A stretch of 64,000 bases of DNA, from positions 1 through 64,000 of the forward strand of contig VCMS01000084.1 in the NCBI GenBank assembly GCA_022539475.1. Direction: 5' to 3'. The position numbers and the translations under genes are program-made. Source of the DNA: Gracilaria domingensis. Taxonomy: Eukaryota > Rhodophyta > Florideophyceae > Gracilariales > Gracilariaceae. The notes below the pieces were generated by a model. It did not search any database. It saw nothing but the letters and a program-made list of their open reading frames with translations, and was not told the origin of the DNA. This document shows, in pieces, positions 1 to 10,112 of the stretch. The first letter of the stretch is position 1. Every line of letters begins with the position of its first letter.

Positions 1-957
1 CGAGTGCTCAAGCGCGATAATATCAGTGCGGACAGTAACTTCCGAGTCAGTAGATTCTTCGGCTGCGCATTTCCTTCCATGCTAAAGGTGTCCTGCCGTT
101 CTTTCGTTAGCGGCTGCGTACAACACTGGAGAGTGGCTTGCAGTGAGCCGGCGCAGAATGGGAGGCGAAACGCTGGCAAGAGCGATCGTTTCTCGCTGTC
201 CAACGAGTCGGATGAAGATCCTACATTTTGTGCTTCCTCTTCTGAAGAGGACAAAGAAGACGAATCAGGTTCCAACTTAACCTTCTTCTTCTTAGCCGGG
301 CGACCCCGGGAGCGGTGGGAATGCCGAGAACCTTCGGAAACCGGGGCTCCGGGCGCAGTAGCATCAGAAATGGTGATTTGTTCGACCGTCTCTAGACGGG
401 TAGCCAGCGGTCTAGAAGAGCGGAAGCCTGCTCGTGCAGGGCAGCCGACACCTGTTGTGCTCCATGATCTGGTTGACATCAGACGGTAAAACACGGACGT
501 CGCTCGAAACACCCCGGACACCGGTTTCATTGAGCCGTTGCCGGAGTTTCGTAATATCCCGGATGAGGCCTACTTGGGAGTTCTGCAGTATGCGAACCTG
601 AACCTCTAAATTCACGGAGGGTGTATTCGTCGGACCGCGACGACATAACGTCAACCGCTGCGGCGGAATCAGCCGCAGGTGCGGTGTCAGTTGGCCCACG
701 AGTGGGTGGGGCCCCGTTATCAGAACAAAGACCCCGAGAAGCCGGTTTCGAAGCGCCATTACTGGGGACGTCGAGGGTGTTCTTCGGCAGCAGAGGCAGA
801 CTTGCCGGCAAGTAAGATGAACCGGGCACAGAAGCAGCACCTGACGCGCCACTTCTGCGACGGGATGACATCGTTCACGGACACAGTCGGCCAATTGGCA
901 ACCAAAACAACTTCCGAAAACGGACAATGAAAGAACCGTAAGAACGGATATTCCCAA
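1..957 (-). pseudogene. gag remnant of a decayed Ty3/gypsy element (gypsy-0)
   Basis: Reading the minus strand from about 957 downwards gives broken frames that resemble the gag of the gypsy element at 29-30 kb. The shared stretch includes VSSDVRVLPSDVNQIMEH (about 450-520) against VSGDLRLLRRDVNSIMEN, followed in both by a lysine-rich then serine/aspartate-rich acidic run (here about 190-310). Gag would bind and package the element RNA. No single frame is open throughout and several frameshifts are needed, so this is a pseudogene. The element leaves the window on the left, so its pol and 3' LTR cannot be seen. The primer site and LTR edge lie just upstream at 1020-1036. Confidence 0.6.
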
Positions 958-1019
958 CTATCTGGGCTCCAAACAAACGAACCAACTCCAAAAAATGTTG
1001 GCCAATAAAGCCGATTCTA

Positions 1020-1032
1020 AGTCGGGAGACCA
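1020..1032 (-). other. Primer-binding site of gypsy-0
   Basis: The minus strand reads TGGTCTCCCGACT three bases after an LTR end CCACA. The same TGGTCTCCCGAC site occupies the same position in gypsy-1 at 30278-30290. It would pair with the 3' end of a tRNA ending GTCGGGAGACCA, whose identity I cannot assign. The shared site ties the two elements to one lineage. Confidence 0.6.
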
Positions 1033-1035
1033 GTT

Positions 1036-1440
1036 TGTGGTGCAATCCCACGAGTGGGCAAACAAGAGCCGCGTCGCGGAAAGCGCACCTACAGGGTGTT
1101 CGAAACCTGCTCTCTATAGGGGTAGATGCAGCACTAGAATCCTCTGATAGTGCCAGCGCGATGCCAGGTGTAAGTCCGGGTGGCCCCGATCTGAGCGTGC
1201 AGTCAGAGGTATAGGGGAAGAATCGGCGTAGGTATCCGGATGTTCCGCCGAGCCACTGCGAGTGGGGGTATCCAGCTCGAGGATAGGGGGCAACAAAGGA
1301 TCAGCAAAAGAGCCGCACTGCGGAGCACTGACTCGTGATAAACCGGAATAAGTCCCGTCTGTGTTCTCGTTTTGCTATTTAGCAGTCCAAAAATGATAGT
1401 TTCGGAATGCTTGTTAAATTGCACTTTGGTTAGTTTCCAT
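1036..1440 (-). repeat. Probable 5' LTR of gypsy-0, outer end undefined
   Basis: The inner edge is clear: minus-strand CCACA at 1036 followed by the primer site. The outer TG end is not identifiable because the second LTR lies outside the window. The sequence is not closely similar to the 974-bp gypsy-1 LTR. No convincing coding region is present. Confidence 0.4.
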
Positions 1441-3500
1441 TAGAAGGAAAAACTAGAGAAACTATGACTAATGAGTGATTCTGAGTTATGCTAAAGTATG
1501 CTATGTTTTTGATACTAGACATCTAAAACTAGCAAGTATGAAAGATGGCAGAACCGTACTTCCAGTCCTCCCCTTTTGCTAGTGCTCTAGGTGAGTGGGC
1601 CCATTCTGGTGGTCCACCAAAGGACCATATGGCCCAGAGAAAGGACCAGTCTGGACCGAACAAAGCCAGTATCCGAGAATACTACGGCTGGGACATTCAT
1701 TTGCTGCAGTATCCCCTGAGCACCACCACCGCAACCGCATATCCTCAAAACACCATGATAAAACCCAGAACTCATCTTTACAACTTCTTCATCGGCTGTT
1801 AGATGTAATCTCTTCCTTTGCACAGTCCACACACCTCAATCGCATCACCACAGAAAGCCGTAAACGGTCACAAGGTTAGTAGCCATACTCAAAACAACCA
1901 AGAAACGTCTCTTCGATACCTGCAACACTTACCTCTCCATCTCTTTCAGTGCCAATCACCGTCCACACACTTTCATCGCGGCACCGCATAGAAACACACA
2001 CTGAAATACAGTTAGTACCCATAACACACAAACAAACCTTTCAATGCGATATCTCCCTACCTTTTCAAATCCTCCAATTATCGTATTCAAACACACCTTC
2101 ACGTCCCTATTCAAGAATCAAGACTCCGCAAGAAGCAGCGAGGAGACACACAGTTAGCAATCAGATAACACACACGAACTTCTTGATTCATTCGTGTTAC
2201 ATACCTCTCCATGTCTTCCAGTCCGCTAATGCGACACATTCACCCTCCACTGCTTCACGATCCATGTTTTCTAGAGTTTTGACCCATGTTGAATAGGAAA
2301 GTGAACGTTCCCATTCCTATTCAACATGTATAAAAAATCTGGAAGCAGTAATTCGACACACAGTTAGTACATATACAACAAAGGTAAACTCTTTTCGTTA
2401 AGATATTTTTACATACCTCTCCATGTCTTCCAGTCCTGATAATGCGACACCTTCACGGTCTACCGCTCCACCATGTACCCTCCACGGCTCCCCTGTGCCA
2501 CAGTTTCCAATCCAATTCAATGGACGACCCAAAGTTCACTAAGCCAGAACTAAAACCAAACCCAGCTGTTAGTCATTAGAACCTCACTAATTAAGTTCTG
2601 CAAGCGTCTCCAGTAAGAATTGTAGTACATTTCTCACTCGAATCGCTTCATAGAGCGTAAGTAGCGAGGTACCTTACGAGCGCGCACGTGGGTCCCTAGA
2701 ACCTTTTCTCGCTCTCCGTAAATCGCTCGCTTCAAACGGGGTCATCCAGAACTGAATTCCATGACAACCGTAGATAGAGTGTCAACCGTACCAGTATGTC
2801 ACTCGCACGATCGGCATAATACTCTTTCGCTCGTTATTCGTACATTGCTCTTATCGAACTAGATGAGCAACAAATAAGATCGCAGTAATAGTCGAAACCG
2901 TTACGTGTTTCACGTACCTGTATGCTAGCATGATCTGGAAGATAATGTGTCGCAGAGAAGTGCCATGATCAGAACTCGCATCGCACTGGTCAGTTCCGTG
3001 CCATGAAACTTTCCTGACTTCTTCAGTGCCGCACTATCTACGTCTAGTGTAGAGTTCACGCCAGCCGCAAAATTTTGGGCTCAAAAATTTAGGAATGTTT
3101 TGAGTTTCTCATAATTCCTTCACTCCTCGACGTACCCATATCATATCGTGATGTACGTAAACCATCACGTGCATGGCGCCGATTCGACTTTCCCTATATT
3201 CTCCGCCACAAGGTACGGGAACAATTTCCTACAAGTTGCAACACTGCACCTTAGACCTCCGCTCCTCACCTCCAACGTTCCAACCAATCGCCTCCTCCCC
3301 CCCATCCCCCATCTCCCCGCCCTACTGCATCATGTACATATGTTGCTTCTGCCGCTGCGCCTGACACTGACGCGCCTCACACAGACTCTATCGCCTTCCT
3401 TGCGCAATATCAGAAATGATGCAGGCACCGGCATGACCCAAACCCTTTTCTCACTCCTGCTGCCCCCTGCGGTTCCCTCTTCCCCCCCGAACGAAACGTC
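1441..3500. other. Gene-free stretch with intron-like repeats
   Basis: No open frame here has recognisable protein character. The visible structure is the set of repeated GTTAGT...CAG blocks between 1875 and 2433, reported separately, and an AT-rich unstructured tail from 2600 to 3130. From about 3150 the sequence becomes pyrimidine-rich and leads into the transposase frame. Confidence 0.5.
1875..2433 (+). repeat. Three intron-like repeat blocks
   Basis: Segments 1875-1949 (75 nt), 2153-2221 (69 nt) and 2363-2433 (71 nt) each start with GTTAGT or GTTAGC and end with a pyrimidine tract and CAG. The second and third end in the same CATACCTCTCCATGTCTTCCAG-type tail, and each is followed by a similar TCC(GC/TG)TAATGCGACAC segment. 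They look like short spliceosomal introns with repeated exons, or a degenerate tandem repeat that mimics them. No long frame results when they are removed by eye. Confidence 0.4.
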
Positions 3501-6474
3501 GCCGACTCAGCAGTACCAAACCCCCTCTCTCTTCTCCCTCCAACCGCCCCTCCGATAATGTAGCACTCGCCACTGACGAACCGTATGAAGAACAGCAGCT
3601 CTCTCTCTCCGTACGTTCTTCTGACGCAGCACATCTAGCTACACCACAACCCCCATTCAATTCTCAGTCCTTGTCCGTAGGTTCCGGTCATGCCCTCTCT
3701 CCGCCCGCTTCAAGTGATGACATTCACAATCTCGTCACATACATTTCCTCCATCGCCACGAAACTTGGAAGGCGCTCCGCAGACGAGCTTATCAACATTC
3801 TCAGGCAGTCCAACTTTCCCCCCTCTCTTTTCCAAATCTCCATCACCTCGGCTTCTGAGTGTCTCAAACTACACTCCGAAATTTTTGAAGATACCGTGAG
3901 CTCCATCGGCCTCACCTCCACCACCATTCACGATAACGACCGTCAGTTCTCTGCCACCCTCTATTTCAAGGACCCCATTCAAGTCCTTCAACAACAACTT
4001 CGGCTAGCATCCCATGAGAACTCCTTCTTTCGCCCAATTCACCACGCCTCCCGCACAGGAACCGACGCATTCGCGTATCACATGGTCTCCAAACTGGGAC
4101 ATGACGTCGTTCCCGCTCTGAAAAAGCACATCGCATATTCTCCAAACCGAGGAGTCATCTGGCATGATCCCACCACTACTGGTATAGACTCCTTCATCGG
4201 CATGCTTCAAATCTACTCCGATAAGTCCTCCACTACGCTAAAAAGCTCCTCTGTCACATCATACCCCCTCCATATTACGTTTCTCAACTTCAAGGACTCT
4301 TTCCGCAGAAAATTTATCACACACCTCAACACTCTCGTCGGCTACATTCCCACTTCCTTTACATCCTTATCTCTCGATTCTTCCTCCACCGACACCGATT
4401 CTTTGGAAATTGGCCCCTTGTCGTCGAACATAACTCGCGTTGTGCGTATGGAGCTCGTCCAGAAGTCCTTGGAAACTATCCTCAAACTTCTGTACGACAT
4501 ATGCAAAAAAGGCTTCCCCTTCAGAGACGCCAAGGGAGTCCTTCGTCAGTGCCATCCCATCATCGCTAACTATAGCGCTGACATTCCCGAAGCAAAGGAC
4601 ATTCTCGCTGTCCTCCACGGCACGAAACCAAACAAACCCTGTCATAGATGCCTTATCCCTCGTTCACAACTCAACGTCTATCAAGCAATTCTCAACGAGC
4701 GAACTGTATCTTACCTCTGCAACGAGAAAGAAACACCAAGATCTACTTGCCGCCGCTGAACAGGCTCTACTCTCCCGCAGACCTCGAGTGGCAAGGACCC
4801 TGAAAAATGAAGCTGTTCAACTACTCCAAACCACCTCCTTATCCACTTACAAGTCCTTTGTCGAATGATTCCCTATGCTCAATGTCTCCGAGCTGCTCAC
4901 TGCTTACTCAATCTTCTCCTTCGAGCCCCTTCAAAACTTTCATCTCGGAATCTCCAAACTCATCAAACTCGCTTGAACTCCTCAAGTCCGATTCGCTTCA
5001 CACTTTTGTTGGTTCTCAGGGAAACCGGAGGCCTTTCACGACCGTTCGAACTTCTATTCTCAGCAACGCCAACTCCATTCTCGCAGCCATTCAGCGGTCC
5101 TATCCGCCATCCAGACTTCACATCAACTTCTCCACATCCGAAGAAGGAAAATCTCTCAACGGTTTCTTCACGACAGACGGCATCAGGGGTATGTTGGAAG
5201 CCAAGGACTACCGTTCCCTTGATATGGTCTTCTCTTTCATTGGCGCTTTCTTTGACCGCAGTTGTGGTGAGGAGTTCTCCGCCCCTATTAGGACCGTGTT
5301 CACATCCTACGTTGACCTCGTCAACAACGTCCTTCGCTACAATACAACTCCAGAATGGACGGCGCATCGCATAGATGCGTTGGAAACTATGATCAAGAAC
5401 TTCACGTTTCACACAGTCTCCATTCTCGGCCCGTACCAAGCCTCCAACTTTCGTACTCTTAAGTTCCACCTCCTTGACCACATCATTCCAGACAAACGGC
5501 GATACAGATGCCTGCACTTTGGCGATGCAGGCGTGTACGAACATGCTCATCTTCTCTTCAAGAACCACTACTGTCGAACTTCTGGAAGGCGAACTACAGC
5601 TCATAAGGAAAGAGTGAACGCCATTCAAGAGTCATAGGACTATTTGCAATCCCTTTCGGTCAGAAGTCACTTCTCTGTCTCCTCCAACTCTCGTAGCTCT
5701 TCCATCAACCGCTTTCCGGCCATGGTTCGCGACGGTAACTCCTTCTCACTCTTTGACATCATCACAGCTGACAAGTACCTACGATCGCATCCACATGTAT
5801 CTTCTTCGGCTCTGGCAGAACTTTTCTCGACAACCACACTGCGGTTCATCAACCAAATATCTTGCGACTTTCTCACCTCCTTCCGCACCCTTTGTGTAGA
5901 AACGTTTCAACAGCTGAAGAACGCCCACGACATCAAAATCATTGTCGTTAATTCTGCATACGTTCTTAGCGGCTTTTGCCCCTCTCTCGATGATTACGAT
6001 CGGGATCTTCGATGCATAAGACTGAGAAAGCCCGATGTACAACTATGTGAACGCATCTTCGCTACGACCTCCTTCGGAACTTCCAGGTTGCCTAAGTTCT
6101 TCACGGTTCTCGTGCACGGAACACCCCCTCCCAACTGTACGTTTTCCACAGCGTGGGTATGCAAAGTATATGCATTGATTCGCGTCAGGGACAAGACCTT
6201 AGACAACTCTGAATCGGAGCTCGCTTTCGTTCGTTTCTTCGAAGTTACAGAGCCCTTAGATAACGTTGATGAAACTCTGAACTGCATATCACGCCGTTTG
6301 GCCACCGACGACGAGCATGATCACACCGTGCATCCAAGTACGTCAAAGATGAAACCTCGTTCTGCTACGGTCTCTCCTTGCTTCGGGCTTATCCCGTTCT
6401 CCTCAAGCAAAGGCTCTATACACTTCATTCGCCAGAACTACCCTGCCCGTCCATTTTTCCCTCCCCTTCACTAG
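3500..6474 (+). pseudogene. Plavaka/CACTA-type transposase, copy 1 (decayed)
   Basis: The reading frame is recoverable in pieces: about 3500-4759, then about 4740-4868, then 4807-6474. Hallmarks of the fungal Plavaka family are visible: IYSDKSS...YPLHITFLNF at about 4215-4290, the HPIIANYSADIPEAKD...CHRC block at about 4550-4655 (cysteines of a zinc site), a TDGIRGMLEAKDYRSLDMVF core at 5173-5232, DAGVYEHAH near 5525, and a long conserved C-terminal domain to 6474. The enzyme would cut and paste the element in the nucleus. It is broken by frameshifts near 4745 and 4865 and by an in-frame TAG at 5635. No ATG is obvious at the 5' end; the frame stays open upstream of 3671. Its 3' end overlaps the convergent gene below by about 70 bp. 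The family call is from motif memory and the element ends were not found. Confidence 0.7.
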
Positions 6475-9094
6475 CAATTCCATCGTTTCTACATTAACAG
6501 ATTCTATCGTAACCTTCGAGCGCACATTCATCATACTCCTACTACGTAACATTCTTAACATAAACTGTTCATGTAATTTGATATTCTCTTCCTCGTCTTC
6601 CATCTCGTGCTCATCGTCCACACCTCCCCCGTTTCGTTCCCTATTTTGTTGCCAGACATTCGGATTACAATGGATCACATTATTATCTCTGATTTCATCG
6701 ATTGCTCTTATAGGAGAGTATAAGCAATCCCGTGGGTCACAATACTCAATATAGCAATCCAATACGGCTCCAAGATATTCCGTAATCTCTTCCATGAATA
6801 CAGCTTCTCGAACGGCTAGATATAGCTTCTTCTTAGACAGTATCCAGTATGCCATAGTTTCTAAACTGTCATCATTCCCATGGGGTGGATCTTGAGCCAT
6901 TGAGTCGTTCCTGAATTTCGTTCCAAACTTCTGCTCCATTTTCATTCGTACAGCCATCAGTATACTTTCCAACGCCTGTGCAACATACTTTCCGAAAAGG
7001 TTGGAGAACAACACCTGCATTTTACCCCCCCGCTCTCCTTCAAACTCTGTAGCTCGAACAAATGACGCGATCCAAGCGTCTAAACGCGCCAACTGCACTA
7101 TTCTGCCATCCACTGGGTCCTTGTCTCCCCCATTTCTCAAATTCTTTTGGTTCACATCGTAACCCACAAACTCCCGTAAGATCTGTAGGCTTAGAACGTT
7201 TCTAAACAGTAAGTCTTGCGGCCTTTTCTCTTCGCCACGCATTTTGAACCCGGAAAATAATATGTCCTCTCTTTTGGAGGTTCTCTATGTGGAGAGAATC
7301 TCACACCCTTTTGCATCTAGCGGCAGAAGATTCTCCAGTAGTTCCTTCGCTTGTTTTAGGTATATACTCCTCTCCCTTTCATGAGATGGTGTCTTCATCG
7401 ACATGTCATACCCCAGCTCCATCAACAACTTCTCCTTTGCATGGCGTTTTCGATCCCCCACCGCATCGCTCAAGAACTGCTTCCACCTCTTCCGTAAGCA
7501 CATGTGGCTGGTCAGCTATCTGATGCAGTCTTCTTCCATCTCCATCTCCCGGATGGATTTCCAACGAGGTTTCTTTACCTCTGTCTCCACGATTTGCATC
7601 AGCAAGTTATGACCCGTATCACGAATCGATGGAGTATACGCCCTCATCTCCATCGCGACCTCCATTGGACAGCGTGAAACAATCTCTTTCCCATCAACGA
7701 CCAGGACACTGTACTCAGTCTCAGGTCCGAGTGTCTTACTTCGATTCCCCCAGTTTCTCGCCGGTGAACTCATCTCGAAGCACAATTCCCTTGTCTCGTC
7801 TTTCGCGTATCGCAGTATGGACTCGTAAGCTGTCTTCGCTACCGCTACATACGCGTCGTTCACATCAATCTCGTATCTTCTCCTTCCCCTGTGCGAATCA
7901 CGCTCCCTCCATGTTGCTCCTCGCTTCAATGTCTTTCGAAGTGATTGTATTAGAACATCTTGCTCCTTCACCTTTAGCTCTAGTTCCGTCACGCTTTTTC
8001 TGTGCAATTCTTACGCTCATTTTCAGAATTTAATTATCCTCCGTTACTCGAAAGAGATCCCCTCTCAAGTCTCCAATCTTGTGCAACAACTCGTAGCGTG
8101 GCGTTAGGCTTTCATCTTCTTCACCTTCTTCGTTTACATCAGCAAGAGCACGAGATGGAAGCGTACGGGTAATTTTCCGGCCACCTGCCTCATTACGACC
8201 CCTTTCGTTCCATGTCTCTCTTGGTAGTTGTGACCCCACGTCTGTCCGTTCCCTACGCATTTCGCCAAAGAAAACCGAGGTGGAACCCTTCCTTATCATT
8301 TGGTTGAACCTATTCTGCGAATGGTACGACCGTACGAGGAGCAGGCTGTATCTCGTCGACTTCTTCCTCGTTCGTATAACGTTCGGGATGAATGGAACCG
8401 TTTCCATTCTGGAAACTCTTCCTCGTCGGTGCGGGCGCACGTACAGAGGACTGTTATATTATCGAATTCTTCCTTGTCACTAGCACGATCGGCATGAAGG
8501 GAATCGTTCCGATTTTTTATCTCCCTTCGCGATGTTGCGAGCGCACGTACAGTGGACTGTATATCATCGGCTTCTTCTTCGCTTCTACTACTTAGAGGTT
8601 GAATGGAATCGTTTGTAATGCGCCTCTTCCTACCAGGTGAGATTGCTCTTTCATGTCTGTCCAACTCTTCTTCGATGACATTGTTTCTCAAATTTCTTGT
8701 CCGTGTTCCTTCCGCTCTCGTATGTCTCTCGGCACCTTTCTACTCCACATTCGCATCATCGATTATTCTTGGCACTTCCTCTGCAGCCATGTGTCGAAAC
8801 CCGCCCTCCCACTGAGCTGTGATGTGGTAACACTACTTCGCTCTCTGTCACTTCCGTTGTGGTCGTACTAACACTCAGCTTCGGTTTCGGATTTGCTTTC
8901 GAAGCCCGCAGTGCTGATTTCGAACCAGACTTCTTTCCATTAAGCCCGACACGGGGACCTCATAGTCGACTACTTCTTCGGGTCGCAGCAGGCGGAGGGT
9001 TCTTCCGCTTAGCGACGCCAATACCATATCGCGGGATTGTTTGGGATCCCTTAGTTTCCCGGTCGTCCGCGTTGCTGGAGTTCTGTGGAGCCAT
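6403..9094 (-). pseudogene. Broken accessory protein gene, convergent with transposase
   Basis: I do not recognise the product. A plausible start is the ATG at 9094 (MAPQNSSNADDRETKGSQ...). A basic, serine-rich N-terminal region follows, which suggests a nuclear protein, then degenerate tandem repeats (8325-8640). From 8007 down to 6403 one frame stays open for about 535 codons apart from two TAG stops at 7516 and 7285. This part contains a coiled-coil-like segment (LELKVKEQDVLIQSLRKTL, near 7980), a conserved-looking middle (YVAVAKTAYESILRYAKDE) and an acidic stretch (DDEHEMEDEEENIKLHEQF). At least one frameshift lies between 8030 and 8007 and more lie upstream. Its tail overlaps the transposase tail (6403-6474), so the two are likely parts of one transposon. 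Transposase-partner or cargo are both possible. Confidence 0.45.
8325..8640 (-). repeat. Degenerate tandem repeat of about 110 bp inside the accessory gene
   Basis: Three imperfect units each carry a GCGCACGTACAG(A/T)GGACTGT-like core followed by a CTTCTTCCT(T/C)G-like run and a GGAATCGTTCCG-like segment. They would encode a repeated basic/serine region in the minus-strand gene. The repeat probably explains some of the frame loss in this part. Confidence 0.5.
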
Positions 9095-9632
9095 GATTGC
9101 GCTTCAAAATCGCATGAAAAGAAGGGATTATGTTCGGATTATGGAGTGGGGAAACGGAAGCTTCTGGAGTTCTGCTCGTAGTGTGGGGTGAAAAAGCGGA
9201 AGGGGGGAAGCTTGTGAACCCTTTGCAGCAGGTGGTCGAGACCTTCAGTGGTTCTTGAGCCCTAAGTGAGCTGGTCCATTCCTGTGGCAGACATTCATAC
9301 CAATTTTTCACATTTCCCATGGCCGTATTTTTTATTGGCTATATTCTATGTGCCAGGTCCGTCTGTCGGGTCCCTTCATGATGAAGGTCCTCTGTTCCTT
9401 GGTCCAACCTCCCGGGTGCGAGATATTAATTCTGAGATGTTGCTTTTGAGGTGGTAGCTCTGACCGCTGTGGAGTATTCTTAGTAGCTCCTTGCTTAGCA
9501 CGACAATGTGTCCTTGTGCTACGTTGTCGATTACTGCAACAATAGGTTTACTGGAATGATAAATGCATTAAATAAATAACGCAGTAGTTATGAAATACAC
9601 TACAACAGTTTGTACTACGTCAAACTATAAAG

Positions 9633-9662
9633 CATGGGAGAGTTACAAATACCTCTCCCATG
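9633..9662. repeat. 10-bp perfect hairpin at the end of the SET frame
   Basis: CATGGGAGAG (9633-9642) and CTCTCCCATG (9653-9662) form a perfect stem with a 10-nt loop that contains the TAA stop of the SET frame. Confidence 0.6.
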
Positions 9663-10112
9663 GATAGCTGGGTCCATAGTCTACGTACAGTTTTTCGTGT
9701 TCATGAATATCTCTTTTAGCCGTCACCAACAGTAGTCTATAGCTTGCGAGTGTACCCAATGTGGTAGCTTGATGCTCGGAGGGCTATCGAATAATAACGT
9801 TTAGTAAGCGGGCTTGGTAAGGCTCAATCTCGGCCAAATCCTTCTCTTCGTCCCCATCCCGGTACGAAGAATCATTGATGTAGCCCAGTATACAGAAAGG
9901 AGCGAGTACTACCCAGGCAATGGCAGTATTGATTTCAGAATCATAGTGAGGAAGCGTGCTGTACATCTGCCCTTTCAGCTTCACTTCCATGCAATACCTC
10001 CTGAAACGAGAAACGGTGGCAACGAGCATTCCGCTTCCGTATTTGTTCTGTTTTGAATTGCGTCGGCTTATGTCATGATATACCAATGTCCATAGAAGTA
10101 CCCGACAATCTA
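9643..10112 (-). pseudogene. SET-domain continuation of the DNA methyltransferase gene
   Basis: Directly behind the stop of the methyltransferase frame the minus strand continues with SET-like sequence. The junction reads GDGVFSSRSFSEG, then TAG (10112-10110), then IVGYFYG, and after a one-base slip TLVYHDISRRNSKQ. Further on come CILGYINDSSY (compare the GRYINHSC block) and, after a second in-frame TAG at 9786-9784, AKRDIHEHEKLYVDYG, which matches the AxRDIxxGEELxxDYG end of SET lysine methyltransferases. The frame ends with TAA at 9645-9643. So the intact gene would carry a SET domain C-terminal to the DNA methyltransferase. As read it is broken by two TAG codons and one frameshift. The conserved Asn and Cys of NHSC are replaced (NDSS), so histone-methylating activity is uncertain even if the frame were restored. 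Confidence 0.6.

Noticed and set aside
8859-9191. 110-codon plus-strand frame
   Set aside because: It is the shadow of the minus-strand accessory gene start at 9094.
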